Below, piece after piece: positions 46,027-57,730 of a stretch of DNA of 64,000 nt; the first letter of the stretch is position 1, and the number at the start of each line of letters is the position of its first letter. The notes under the pieces were generated by a model. That model saw only the letters and a program-made list of their open reading frames with translations. It had not been told where the DNA came from and made no database searches. The stretch covers positions 1,302,001 to 1,366,000 of the forward strand of contig JAPWGK010000008.1 of assembly GCA_029641185.1 (NCBI GenBank). Direction: 5' to 3'. The translations under genes were made by a program, and so were the position numbers. The stretch is from Pseudofabraea citricarpa. Taxonomy: Eukaryota > Ascomycota > Leotiomycetes > Helotiales > Dermateaceae.

Positions 46027-47612
46027 ATGCCATCACGGACAACATCTCACCCGGTACGTATTTTTCTTTCTTCCGCTGAACCTACTCCAGAATTTAACAG
46101 CTGTTTCGCGAGGGTTCTCCAATTCCTCGCAGTTATTGAAGTTGTTGTATCTTTATTCGTACTTCTTATCTTATATACCAGCCTTGTCTTTTCTGTGTAG
46201 CTGGTTCAGGATATTATTTCTTTTCTTCCTACTTGTTTTCCTTTCTCTCTCTTCCCCCCTCATCTAATTAGACAGACACTCGAACACTCACCCAACAAAC
46301 AACCAGCTAACACATAAACCCACACCCACAGGTCTGGCAGCGGCTAGTGCGGTTCATCGCAGCAGAAGACGATGCAGAGTACTGCGGAGAGCCGGTCGAT
46401 GCCGACCTGGATAGTAAGTACTCCGCAACTCGCTTCTCTCGCCTCAAAGAAAGAAGAAAGACGACAAGAGCAAGAAAAGAATCCCGCTAACTCTCCCTGC
46501 ACAGTCGGACTCGCAATGGTCGACAACCAAGCCGTGATGGTAAAAGTGCTCGACACCTCCACAGCACTCGAGGCGGACGCCTCGTTTACGGGCGAGATCA
46601 AGAGAGCCAAGAGGGTATGTAGCTAGCTGAGGTCTTTCTTTCCCTGTTTCCTTTCATTCTTCCTCTTCTCTCACAGAAAAGAAAGGAAGAAAAGAAGAGA
46701 AAGGAGAGAAAGAAGCTGAGAGGTAAAACCATAGATCCTAACGCCTCTAAAAGAGTACGAAATCGGTACAATCCGATGTGTCGGACTAAACTACACAGAC
46801 CACGCAGTACGTCCCGTCCCTCCTTTCCACCCCCTCCTCTCTCCTCTCCCAAACCAACTCGCACTAAAAGCAACCCTCAAAAAAGGCAGAGATGCGACTC
46901 CCGCTACCCCAGCACCCGGAGATCTTCCACAAGCCAGCGAGCAGCGTGCTAGACGCGCAGAGCGCGCTGGTGATTCCGGGCATCGCAGCAGGGCAAGCGG
47001 ATGCCGAGGTCGAGCTGGCCGTCGTCGTGGGCCGCGACTGCAAGAACGTGTCGGCGGCGAGCGCCCTGGGCTACGTGCTGGGCTACACGACGGCCAACGA
47101 CGTGACGGCGCGGCTCGTGCAGGCGCGCGGCTCGCAGTGGGGATACTCCAAGGGCTTTGATGGCTTCTGCCCCTTGGGACCCGTGCTGGTCTCGCCCCAG
47201 AGGATACCTGATCCTAGCGTGCTGAGGCTGACCACGACGCTCGATGGGAAGGTCATGCAGGATCAGCTGGCGAGAAATATGATCTTTGACGTTGCCGAGA
47301 TCGTGTCGTATCTGTCCATTGTAAGCCCCTTTTGTTTTCTTGTTGTTTCTTTCTCGCTGGCGAGAAGGTGATGGCGCATATGCGTGAAGAGAGTTGTGTT
47401 TTGTTAAATTCTGGATCGTTAATTTTGCTGTCTAGGGAACGACGTTGAGAAAAGGAACCGTCATATTGACAGGGACGCCGAGTGGGATTGGCCATAGCTA
47501 CAAGCCACCAATCTATCTCTCGCAGGGCGCCACGTTGAGAGTATCTATCAGCCACGGGTTAGGCACGCTTGTGAACAGCATAATTGAAGAGGAACCTGTT
47601 GAATTAAAGTAG
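46027..47612 (+). CDS. Fumarylacetoacetate hydrolase (FAH) family protein
   Basis: Six exons (introns 46054-46331, 46414-46504, 46615-46734, 46807-46885, 47321-47435) give 300 residues, the length of FAHD1/HpcE-type single-domain proteins. The family core is clear: 'IRCVGLNYTDHAAEM' (spanning intron 4), 'HKPASSV', the metal-binding E-x-E in 'DAEVELAVVVGRDC', 'GYTTANDVTAR' with the third metal ligand Asp, 'KGFDGFCPLGP', and 'GTVILTGTPSGIG'. Members use Mg2+ to cleave C-C bonds of, decarboxylate or isomerise acyl-pyruvate-type 2-oxo acids at the end of aromatic or tyrosine breakdown. The exact substrate is unknown. There is no signal peptide; it is probably cytosolic. The first intron, 278 bp, is much longer than the others here and exon 1 is only nine codons, so the start is the least certain part. 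It ends 65 bp from the stop of the convergent Zn2Cys6 regulator. Confidence 0.85.
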
Positions 47613-47677
47613 AGAGAGACACAAAATAATCTCATGTATATAAAGCAAGAATCCTTGGCAAAAGCCTCTTGTTTCCT

Positions 47678-49857
47678 TTACTTTGCCGGTGCCAGATTTT
47701 CAAGCAATCCCTCCCAGATCTGATAATCCATCGGCTCGGGGAAGAAATACAATGGGTCGGACCACATGTCCGAAAGCCCATCGTTGGGTGGTTGGAATGT
47801 TGAAAGCTCAGGAACATTTGACGTGTGTGGGTAAACCGGTTGATTTGTATTGCTCTCGCCAACTGGATTGTTATCACTCGATGAACGTATGCGATTTTCA
47901 AAGCATCCAGAATTGGCGTGCAAGTTCTTCGTACCAGAAGCTTGCCAACTAGCTGCTCTAGCCTGCCGAGTCCTTGCAATGCACAACTCAACGACTCTGA
48001 CTTCAGCCAGGCCGAATTCATTGACCCACGTATCAGCATTCTGCTTTTCGCAGTACGCCTGGAGATCTTCCAAGATGGCTTCGGTCTGAGCCGAGTAAGG
48101 ATCGCGGACTGCAATAACACCTAATATCAAGGCGCTGTTGAACAGCTGGTGAGCGGCGATATTTGACTTCAGCCGATCTACCATACTCGGATTTCGAAAG
48201 GCCAGTTGGTTTCGAAGATCTGCACACGCCGAATTGATGCATGCGTTTCGGCTGTACTGGAAACGATCGGTAAAGGAGGGTCGCAGGAGATATGATCGAT
48301 GCAGTGTTATGCGCGTGAAATGATATGCGGCATGGAGATATAACCGATGCCAGGATAAATATGGGTGCGAGGTATCTAGTGAAGTATCTGCGCCTTCTAA
48401 TCTGAAATATGGAGGCAGATCATTCTTCCACGCCAATAGACAACTGTCATGCTTCAGCACTTTGTCATATGACGTATCATGTAACGCCGACATGAGAGAA
48501 AAGCAATCGTCTTGGATATGGCCAATGATAACAGCCAGGCGATATCGAAAGATGCTTAAAACAGCTGGCGTTGGCTCGAGAATTGATTTCGATTGAGCCA
48601 GTTGAGCTTGTTCGTTGGTCATTTCATCGACCCAGACGTTTCCGGCATCTTTATAGTTACAATGCCGGTCATTGATTGAATTGGGTCTTCCAAGAGCAAG
48701 AGCAATCTTTCGGTCTAAGGTGTAAAGTTGACTCCAGAGTCTACGCCTTGTCTCTGTAGCTTTTCGGGGAAGACCTAGATGTTCTCCGTCGACGTGCATT
48801 CCTTGGCCTTGAGCCATGCGAACAGCGAAGCTTACCGTCAACCAACTCTCAGATATCCTACGAGCATGGATCAGATAGCGTGTAATCAGGATGCCCGCTC
48901 GTACCATATCTGGACTCTCTCCAAAGAATGATGGTGCAATTACGAGGCTTTTCCTTGCCGTCCAATAGAAATGCAGCGACGAGTCTTCACAAGCCCTCTG
49001 TGTCTCAACCGAGCATGGTTGAGGACAGTCGATCAACTCACCAAACGCAAGTATGATGAACAGAAGTGAAAGCCAGCGAATATCAATCGTAGAAAGATCG
49101 TCGAATCCACGTTTACGATCCCAAAAAGCATCATAATGAACTCTGAATGTCTCTTCGTGAACACTATCAAAAGTTGGGTTGAGCTCAACAAAGAAGTTCT
49201 GAATCAGATGATCCGCGACAGCTTTCTGACGTGGTAGACTACCTACGAGTTCCCATAACTGAGCATACGGTCCCCTCTCGTTCCGGAAAGGTTGAGTGGC
49301 AGTGATCCGAGCTCGGTGAGAAAGACCAACATCAGGCCCAGTTGACATCTCGGGTGTTGTGGCTTGCATCATGACGGCGGCAGACTGATGACCAAAGTAG
49401 GAATCGCCATGATATGATGGTGCACCTCGAGCTTTAAAAAGCCTACCGAGATGTTGCAACTTTGCTGTGTCTGCATTTCTGGGTGGTTGACTATGAACTT
49501 GCGCGGGCAATGGTAACTGAGGAGTCGGATGTCTGACATGGCTCTCTGGAACCTGAGAAGTACTTTGGCGTGGCCTGCGCTCCTTACGACTGGTCCAGGT
49601 GCAAGTTTCTGAAATGTTCCGACGGACACAGTTCGAGCATGGCTGCTGTCTATTACACTGATCATATGTCAGAAATTTGACTATTTGGTATTTGAAAAGA
49701 CTTTACCCACTCTTTGTTTTTGACGATGGCACTCAGTACAGGCTCGGGCCATCAATATCTGCTCTGAGCCGGGAGATAATACATGTGCGCTAGTAGAGGA
49801 TTCTTCTGATATGCTGGACCTGCTAACTCTACCATCGATTCTTACATCGGTATCCAT
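47678..49857 (-). CDS. Zn2Cys6 transcription factor, cluster regulator candidate
   Basis: Two exons (intron 49658-49710) give 708 residues. The intron splits the zinc cluster: exon 1 supplies Cys40 and Cys43, and exon 2 supplies Cys50, 56, 59 and 68. Together they make the classical CX2CX6CX5CX2CX8C. The donor GTGGGT is the one that keeps frame and completes the cluster. The fungal-specific TF middle domain spans about 190-480, with 'IDIRWLSLLFIILAFGE' and 'SWLTVSFAVRMAQGQGMHVDGEHLGLP' and the conserved 'ETRRRLWSQLYTLDRKIALALGRPNSI'. The C-terminus is Asn/Pro/acidic ('LSDMWSDPLYFFPEPMDYQIWEGLLENL'), a likely activation region. It is a nuclear regulator. It ends tail-to-tail with the FAH-family gene and lies next to the transporter, as is usual for pathway-specific regulators of small catabolic clusters. 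Confidence 0.9.
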
Positions 49858-50570
49858 TCTTGGACTCTGTCAAGATGAGTAACGTGTTTCCTACGGCATT
49901 TCATATTTGTGTATGCGGGCAGTTGCCCGACATAAGACCACACTGATGCTGGCCTGCCGAAATCCGAAATGCCGATGCAGAGATAAGCAAGGATGCTTCA
50001 AAAGTCCGATCTTTGCCAAGAATACGACATCACTGATCGTTTCCAACATCATGACATAAAACATGAGCATTGAGACGAGTTTTCTTCCGTAATGATCTTT
50101 TCCTTGCCCACTCTCGAAGGCAACGATCGGTCCATCTAAAATCCTAGTACCTGAACCTGCGCCTCTTGCAGGCTCAAAAATGGGGTAAGTGGGACTGATA
50201 TTGATGCAAGCGGAAGCGCATCGCTAAAGAAGCGGAGCGTCGAAGGAAATGTAGCTACGATGGGATGATACATTCAATTAGGTAGGTATCTTTTGGTATG
50301 AGTACAATGCCTCCCGGGGAGCTACAACTCTAGCTATGTTCATAATTCTTGTACTGTCTCTCCCGAAACAAAATCCCTTGCAAATGAGATCGATGCTAAA
50401 TCGATGAGGTTTGTGAGTTTTTACACCACACAAGGTGATGCTATCGTATAAGTCGTCCAATGCTCCCAAGAGCCTTGAGTGGATATATATGGGATAGGAG
50501 AGCGATTCATAGATTGAGGTGAGAGACAGATCAACCATCTGACTATGACTAATGGGATCTCCACCCTCGT
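49858..50570. other. Intergenic region upstream of the Zn2Cys6 regulator
   Basis: About 0.7 kb holding the regulator's promoter and the 3' flank of the acidic-serine protein gene. An open frame (50278-50673, minus) overlaps that gene out of frame and is probably spurious. Confidence 0.45.
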
Positions 50571-51866
50571 TCATTCTAAAGCTCTGCGCTCTGCTAGATA
50601 TTCGTCTTCGGGATTTACCAGACTTGGAGAGGGACGAGGAGGACCAAGGAGTTCCTCCAGAAGAGGATTCCATTGGCGTCTCAAAATCTCAGTTCGCTCT
50701 TCCTCGTCTTCAAAAGATAGTTGTGACGCGCCGGAAGAAGATGAAGAAGAGGAGGAAGAGTCTGATTCCTCTTCGTCTGCAAATGGCGGATCGTTGTCAG
50801 AAACCGCTGAGCCCGAGTCGTTGACAAGTTCCGGCTCCAATGAATGGTTTGACTCGTCGGAGTCGTCGTCGGAGTCGTCATCATCACCACTATCATCAAG
50901 GACCCCATTTTCTTCTTCCTCGTCGGAGTCTTCAATGAGAGATAATTCCATAGTCAATTTCTTCATCTTGATTTTCTTAAATGCTCTCACCCAAGCTATA
51001 TTTTCACCCTGTGCAAGAATCTCTCTGACAACCCAGGGAGTAGTATCAAGGACAAAGACACATTCATCAAGTTCTAGTTGGTGTTCGATAGAAACGCAAA
51101 AATCAATGATCGCTCCCCAGCCTTCGTTGAGTGAAGTAGCAGATTCGTGACAAGACCACTGCATTCTCAATTTCTTGATGCCCTTCCAGATAGCCGGCCG
51201 ATCATTCAGGAAGTCAAGAAAAAGGTACTCCCAGTGGTCCATATCCACATAGACATCTTTCCAGAAGAGAGCACCAAGCTCCTCGCGGATCTTATGGGAC
51301 GCTTGGGATAATGCGAGTAAATGCAAATAGTCTGCGCGTGCTACATGGACGTGGTTCTTAGCTCTTTCATTTACGTGTCGTTCACGAGTAGTTACGATAG
51401 ATGAGGGAACACGGAGGTCATAGCCGTTGCGAAAGGGGTGACAGCGACGAGCATGGACAACGCCAATTTCAACCTTGATGCTCCCTCCAAAGAGCGGGTT
51501 TCGGAACGGCAGAAGCCAGTAGGCATATATTATGTCGCGGATGTCTTTTGGGAGAGCAAGGAAGGAGACCTGAAGGGATGAACTGCAGACATAATTTCAG
51601 CATCGTGGGACGGTTTCTGGGAATGCCTCAGCCCGCAGAGATAACCACACTTACGAGTAATCGTTGATAGATAAAGACTGGGCTTCCTCAACTACGGATT
51701 GTGTTGTTGTCGGCGCGCGAAAGAAATCGCATTCCCAGCATTTTATCGGCTCTGGAGGCCGGAAGCAGAAATCTCCATAGCCATCCTTAAACACCGAGAC
51801 GCGGTTGTCCTTGTCGCGAAGGGTTGCAAGAGCGCGCGACTGAAGGATTGCGTGTCTCTCCGCCAT
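50571..51866 (-). CDS. Uncharacterised fungal protein with acidic serine-rich C-terminal region
   Basis: Two exons (intron 51583-51654) give 407 residues. The N-terminal ~70 residues include 'KCWECDFF'. The segment 'VSFLALPKDIRDIIYAYWLLP' (from about residue 76) resembles the short opening helix of the many fungal F-box-like/2EXR-like proteins ('FL.LP.EIR..IY.y.L'). A few conserved aromatic stretches follow ('LALSQASHKIREELGALFWKDV', 'FKKIKMKKL'). From about residue 285 comes a very acidic, low-complexity tract ('EDSDEEEENG', Asp/Ser runs, a nine-serine run), then a short basic/proline end. There is no signal peptide or helix in the membrane. I recognise no enzymatic domain. A role as a scaffold or degradation adaptor is only a guess. 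The start is the in-frame ATG at 51866; the frame also runs a little further upstream without an ATG. Confidence 0.72.
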
Positions 51867-52527
51867 TGTAGTCGCGGCGCAATCGAGGTCAGCGCTTGAC
51901 ACGGTAGTGTTGTTTTGGTGGAGGGAGATGGAGGGGTGAAGGAGCTTTTTGGCGGGGTAGCAGATCTTAACTGGCGCTGGATGCTAAATGCCGGGTTATG
52001 TATGTGTACCTTAAGCTAAGCCATGCTGGGACTACTTCACGAATTAACTTGAACTCATAAAGTAATATCCAAATATATTTTGCCTTTGAGCTTATATTAA
52101 TAAAAGACAACTATTAATTTAACAAGGCTACCAAGGCCCGTACTCGTTTGGTTCTAGTTTGTACCTGATACGACATACTTTTGAAAAGAGCTGAATAAGT
52201 CAAATTTCACAAGATACGCTCAAAAAGCCAAAGAATGGCATTCAACCGCCCTCGCATACTCATCTCGTAAAGAAAACAACGCACAAGCAAAATCAAAATC
52301 AAAGTCAGAATAAGAGATTTTATAAGGAAACTAATAGCTACATAGAAAATGCCTCCCTTGATGTACGTAACAAACCAATCCACGCTCGAAAATGCCAGCC
52401 ATCCATCCAGATCATATCAAGCAATCCATGCCAAATCATTAACCCCGGGACATTTAACCCGCCATCAACCAACCGTACCGTTGCGTCCCTGCTTTTACTC
52501 AACTCCGTCGCCATCTGATTACCCCGA
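51867..52527. other. Intergenic region
   Basis: About 0.66 kb, AT-rich between 52000 and 52350. It carries the promoter of the acidic-serine gene and the 3' end of the DUF8004-type gene. Confidence 0.45.
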
Positions 52528-55170
52528 TTAAAAATTGTAGTCATCAAAGTCCTTGATTAACAATGGCGTACCGCCATCCCGGCCGCGGCTTGGTTTGCTC
52601 TCCTCCCTGATAGGCCACTCATCGACCCGCTCAATACCAGGAGAGTAACCGGTGTAGCTGAACCCTTCACGATCGCCATCCCTCTCTCTACTCGACGGCG
52701 TTCGGCGTCGCCCTTTGCTACCTGTACTGAAGTGACTGGTACGCACAGAGCTACCCGCATCGCTGTTGCTCTCACTGGGAGCAGCTGAAGAGCGACTTGA
52801 CATGTAATTTTGATTTCGAGAATTGGTGGAGCGACCAGTGGATTGCGGAATAATGGGAGCTGGAGGTGGAGGAGACTCTTCACGATTCCACATCCGTGGA
52901 GCTATCCAACAGTAACTGTTCTCGTGTCCTGATTCACCAGTTGGCTGGTTCGCTCCCTTCCACGGTGGTGTGCCCCGGAGACGTGGCGAGAGATGGTAAG
53001 TGACTTCAGTATTGTATCGCATGTTAGGTGTATCAATAGCTATGGTAGCGAGGGTTTGCATGATGCCATAGATTAATACCCAGCGACCGCGTCTTGCAGC
53101 ATACGGATCAACCTCCGCTGGTTTATCAGTCTTTTCAAATCGGACATATGCATCTACCAAGTCATTGGTAACAAAATCAGAACCGAGTATGTAAATATTA
53201 GTCGACTCAGTATAAGCGAGGGCTGCTCGTCTTTCTGTGATCTTATCCTCCTTTGGTGCTGCTCGCTTATTGGCCTTGAAAAGGTTCTCTCGCGATGAGC
53301 TCTTAATCGGGATAGATTCTGGGACAAGAGGATATGGGTGAGGAATATGAGGGTACTTGTGCCGATTGTCAAAGGCCACGAGGATGTCAGTAAGTGGAAG
53401 ATCTGGCGTGTCTGCTTCGAAGGACTTGTTGGTAGGACTGCTCATGTTCCATTTACGCCCGCTACGTTCCTCGGAACAGTCCCAAACAATTTCACGGTTC
53501 ACAAGATATTCATATAGAGCGCCAAAGTCCTTCTGCAGCCGTTGGGCTAAACCTCTCGTCAGCCACTGATCCTCACCACCGAGTGGTGGAAGAAGATTGG
53601 CAGGTGGCCAAGATCCATAAGAAGTCTCATAGTGCTGATAAAAGAACTTTCGTAGCCGTTCGAAACTTGCTCTGGCGGGAGGAGGCTGAGAACTCATCAT
53701 TGGCCACATATCACCAAAATCGAAATCGGAAAAGCGCTCTTCGCCGGATTGGATACGCACTTGAATCTCGAGACTTGCCCTTTCGAGAAGTGCTCGACTG
53801 ATCGGAGTGATGTATCTGTATTCAGGTGTCCTTTCGAGTCTGTTGTACATTCCAGTACAATGGATGTATGACTCTCTCCAGCCCTCTTCCCACCTAACTC
53901 CTTGGCTTTCACTCCATGCAAGTAATGATGCAGCTGTAGCAGGGTCGTTGCGAACATCGTCAATTCCTCTGCTGACCACATACTCAATAAGCTGGCTTGC
54001 ATTGTCAGTATCAGATGGCATCCAACTCTCCAGTCTCTCGTGCAGATCATTCAATGCTTGAAAGAGGTTCGTGCCGACTAAAGATGCGCTATACAAAAGA
54101 GCAAAGACGTTCCGAGTTGTGACTTGATGTCTCGTGGTATCGGCCTTTGAGAGATGTGGTGGAGATGGGAAATAGATCTCATAGGAAACCTGTCCATCGA
54201 AGGTACTCATACTACGTTCAGACATAGGTGGAGTCGGTATCGGCATTCCTCTATGTTGTCTTCCCGAGGGTATGGATGGGCGCATACCTGGGGAGCTGAC
54301 AGGAGATGGCGGCATGCTGAAGCCGTTCATATCATCAGTAGCACCTTCACGAAGTAGAGTAACCAGAAATCTTGACTCCGTTCCCTCCAAAATATGTGAC
54401 GATAAACGAAATGATGGCGGTTGCCGAGGTTGCTGGCTCTCGTGACCAAAATAGACCAGAGTATCGCCATTGGGATCCCATAATTCTGGATCTTTGCGCA
54501 ACTTGTTCCAGGGTTGAGGCTGCCTCCCTGAACCCATCCACCGTTTCATTTGTGGTCCTTGAGGGACTGGAGGGAGGCTGGTCTGTGGTGGCCCCGGCCG
54601 CAGATACTCATGTTGTTCATCATGCACTGGCGATTGCCGATGTTTGATAGTGGGAGGTGGTACGGGATGCTCGTATACGCCAGCATCCAGCTCGTGAGAA
54701 TCTGGTCGGATGGTGGCAGACGTAGGTGGCCTTGAATCATCGTCGCCTTTCTTTTTCTTTCCAAACTTTTTCGCGAGACCTTTTCTCACACCCTCACTTC
54801 TTTTGTCCATCAAAGCCCGGAAGGAAGATTTCTCTATGCCTGAGACATCGAGGACAGGTATTTGTGGTTTTTGAACCCGAGCATATGCAAGGCCATCGTA
54901 GATACGAGGCTTGTCATCCGAGCCTGTAGATGCTATAGATCTTGCACCCGAGAATTGGTTGTTGTTGCTTCTATACGGTATATCATGTTCAAAGTTGTGT
55001 ACTCTCCCATCTGCACTGGGCATGGGAAACTCGCCAATGAGATGGTGCTGCGGCAGAGGAGCGTGGGCCTTGATTGTTGCAACATCGTCTCTGGAGCTGG
55101 TCTTTTCTAAGCCTTTGGTATCCTTTGTCTTCGTCTTCTCCTTCCTAACGATTGCGCTTCGGCCCGACAT
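52528..55170 (-). CDS. DUF8004-type conserved fungal protein
   Basis: Single exon, 880 residues. The N-terminal ~230 residues are disordered, with a basic 'KKFGKKKKGDDD' and proline-rich stretches. A folded part starts near 'ELWDPNGDTLVYFGHES' and 'PSFRLSSHILEGTESRFLVTLLREG', then 'FDGQVSYEIYFPSPPHLS', 'HQVTTRNVFALLYSASLVGTNLFQALNDLHERLESWM', and further helices to about residue 760. This arrangement is that of a large, widely conserved but uncharacterised ascomycete family I place in DUF8004 from memory of its 'LWDP.GDTLVYF' segment. The C-terminal ~110 residues are Ser/Arg-rich and disordered and end in 'LIKDFDDYNF'. There is no signal peptide. The role is unknown; a cytoplasmic adaptor is possible. 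Its length, single exon and uniform codon use support a real gene. The long upstream gene-free region may carry an extended promoter or leader. Confidence 0.82.
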   Translation of the reverse strand: MSGRSAIVRKEKTKTKDTKGLEKTSSRDDVATIKAHAPLPQHHLIGEFPMPSADGRVHNFEHDIPYRSNNNQFSGARSIASTGSDDKPRIYDGLAYARVQKPQIPVLDVSGIEKSSFRALMDKRSEGVRKGLAKKFGKKKKGDDDSRPPTSATIRPDSHELDAGVYEHPVPPPTIKHRQSPVHDEQHEYLRPGPPQTSLPPVPQGPQMKRWMGSGRQPQPWNKLRKDPELWDPNGDTLVYFGHESQQPRQPPSFRLSSHILEGTESRFLVTLLREGATDDMNGFSMPPSPVSSPGMRPSIPSGRQHRGMPIPTPPMSERSMSTFDGQVSYEIYFPSPPHLSKADTTRHQVTTRNVFALLYSASLVGTNLFQALNDLHERLESWMPSDTDNASQLIEYVVSRGIDDVRNDPATAASLLAWSESQGVRWEEGWRESYIHCTGMYNRLERTPEYRYITPISRALLERASLEIQVRIQSGEERFSDFDFGDMWPMMSSQPPPARASFERLRKFFYQHYETSYGSWPPANLLPPLGGEDQWLTRGLAQRLQKDFGALYEYLVNREIVWDCSEERSGRKWNMSSPTNKSFEADTPDLPLTDILVAFDNRHKYPHIPHPYPLVPESIPIKSSSRENLFKANKRAAPKEDKITERRAALAYTESTNIYILGSDFVTNDLVDAYVRFEKTDKPAEVDPYAARRGRWVLIYGIMQTLATIAIDTPNMRYNTEVTYHLSPRLRGTPPWKGANQPTGESGHENSYCWIAPRMWNREESPPPPAPIIPQSTGRSTNSRNQNYMSSRSSAAPSESNSDAGSSVRTSHFSTGSKGRRRTPSSRERDGDREGFSYTGYSPGIERVDEWPIREESKPSRGRDGGTPLLIKDFDDYNF

Positions 55171-56131
55171 ATTGCAGACTTAGTGATTCGCTAGACTTCG
55201 AAATGCTGTAAAATTGAGGAAGCAAGTGAGCGTTGCGAAAGAAACCTGACCTTCAGCTCACTTAACTATTGCCAGCCTGATTAGGATTCGATAAAGATAT
55301 CTTGGTGGGGGGTGGAGTAATCCTTGGCGGCTGACTGTCTCGGAAATTTGGGTGGGATATATTGAAGTTGAGCAAGACAGATAGCTAATGTACAGATAAT
55401 TATGCTGCAATGGGAGGCAAAAACAAGGCTGAAAGCGGCGCAGTAGTAAAATAAGACAAAACCTATCCATTTGGCAAAGTTAGCAAGGCTGGGTCTTGTG
55501 AGGCTGTAATAGACAGATGACTTGCCATGCAGAGATCTACGAGCTGATCGTACACCGACGCGGGCAACAACGTGGTTAGCAGAATAGAAGAAATGGGGAA
55601 AAGAGATGAAATGGGAGGGAAAGTATGTGGATATAAGGACCAAAGAGGAAGGGATATGTTATTCCTTTTTTCTGGGGGAGAAGATGGCCTTCATGGTCTG
55701 TTCGACAACGACATGGGGAGATACTCGTGGTTGGCTGGGGTGCATTGCCTGAAGAAGAAGTAAGCCCTACCGGCTCATGTAGCCATCTGTTTCCTCAGAA
55801 GTGCGACCCTGGGCAACCCGCAATCAAGTGGATCCTGACCTGCTGGGCACCGCTGTGCATCGCTGGGGGGGCTGTGATGACGAAGGAAGTGTAAGCACAG
55901 GTACAGACAGACACCTCGCTCGTACACTACGCAAGACTTGGTGACCCTGCCATAGCTCTGTCTCATTAATCTCAGGGTACCAGCAGAGAGTAAGATCGTG
56001 GGAATTGGCTTCTGAGATCTGGGCGGCGGGTTGGCCTCTCTGCTACTCGGTCGCTAAGCAGCTCACCTGGTCTTGCACCGGCGCGGCAAAGTGCCGTACA
56101 ATGAATGGCATACTATGGAGGAGGGCATGGC

Positions 56132-56157
56132 GGATGGTGGATGGTGGATGGTGGATG
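56132..56157. repeat. Tandem repeat, unit GGATGGT
   Basis: Three full copies of the 7-mer plus a partial, followed by related GGATGCTGAATGCTG sequence. Confidence 0.75.
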
Positions 56158-57706
56158 CTGAATGCTGATGTGACGGAAGAGGGGCCAATCTGTGTTACAA
56201 GCCGTGGTGCAGGCCTCGGGGAGAAAGACGGTGCTACAAGTGGGAGCCATGAGCATGAGGTGATATCGCGGGATGCCTTCGCCCCATGGCTTCGGTGGTG
56301 GTGGTGGTGAGGTGATGGTGAGGTGAGCGAGACCAGTAAGACTGGCTGGTTGATGCGTGAGAGACTGAGAGTGAGGTTTCGTTGATTTGGCTGAATGCAG
56401 GTAGTGCAGCGCAGGGTGTGCACGGAGCAAGTCGATGTTAGCCAGGCCCGGAGCGGCAGGCGAGAGGCGAGAGACGAGAGAACCTAAGATAAGAGCGAAC
56501 AAGCGACTGTGAGTGGCCAGCGGAGTTCTTCAGCGCTCGATTACCCGACCGATTGCTCTGCTTTTTGACTAAGAGCGACCAGGTCCATGATCCATGATCC
56601 ATCTGCTTGGGATTCTGCTTCGAGAAGGTCTTCATAATACCGATGCAATATAACTGACTTTCCCCTCAACCCTTCTCTGCCATCGATCAGTACGGACGAC
56701 AACACCCTCGAATAACTGCTGAAACTGAAGAGCCAGCTCTAGATCAAGCCCTCAAGCCATCAAGCCATCACATTGTTTCAAAACACCTAGATATCCCACC
56801 TCTTGTGATAACGGCGCCGATGCCGTGACCTAAACCAGCCATGAACCAGGAGGCTAGAGAGTTATGAGTTAGAGAGCCAGCAGGGTTCTGCTCAAAGTAT
56901 AAGACTGGCCATGATGCTTGGCTGCAAGTGCCAATTGGGCTCTCTTTGCCAGCTTACCAACGGACCAGAGCTGTGGTTGACTTTAATCCGGTACCTTATG
57001 TTTCATTATTGTTGGAATCAAATCATCACATCCAGAACTTGAAACGACTCCTCTTGAGCTGCTCGAGTTAATCATGAACCCCATGGCGTCGAGTCGCTAC
57101 ACCTCTGATCCGTATCTCAACGGAGATAGCCAGTTGCTGCTTGGTTCTGCTTGAGCGAGCCCTCATCTCATGTGTCGATACCTGATCTACGGTACCATAG
57201 CAAACAATAAAGGCAAAGCAGAGCCCCTCGACCCTGAAAGCAAACAATGAGTTCAACAAGTCCCGAAATTTGGGTCGGGCAAGGAAAGAAAAGGGGAAGA
57301 TCAAGCATCATCCCCCCCAACCGATGTAAACTCTCGCGTCTGGCGTATGGGGCATCCCATTGAAGCTTATTAAGACTTGCCTAATTTGCTCACACTTTCT
57401 TTTTGCTTGTCTTCTTTCGCATGCATGCTCGTGCAGGAATAATGTAATGCTGCCCTCGCAAGTATGTACCGTACCGTACAGTATCCCCAACATCTGCAGC
57501 AGCAACCCAAGCCTGCAAGGTCGCAACGACGACTCCTGAGTCCTGCACTGTACTGTACACAGCCTGGCTGACCTTCTCACTCACGCCGCGGTATCTCGAA
57601 GTTTGGACCATATGCAGGCCCCGAGAGTTGCCGTTAGCCTAAGCCGTGCCGCCTCCTGATTATTCTGGTCTTGTTCCTCTCGTTAGACTTCGTCGGTGTC
57701 CGCTGT

Positions 57707-57730
57707 GGTCGGTCGGTCGGTCGGTCGGTC
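57707..57730. repeat. Tandem repeat (GGTC)6
   Basis: Six perfect copies of the tetramer GGTC. Confidence 0.85.

Noticed and set aside
50278..50673. 131-codon open frame on the minus strand overlapping the 3' end of the acidic-serine gene
   Set aside because: It is out of frame with the better-supported gene, begins in its serine-rich low-complexity part, and shows no family signature.
57707..57730. Tandem GGTC repeat considered as a CRISPR or regulatory array
   Set aside because: It is a plain tetranucleotide microsatellite without spacers, and CRISPR arrays do not occur in fungal nuclear DNA.
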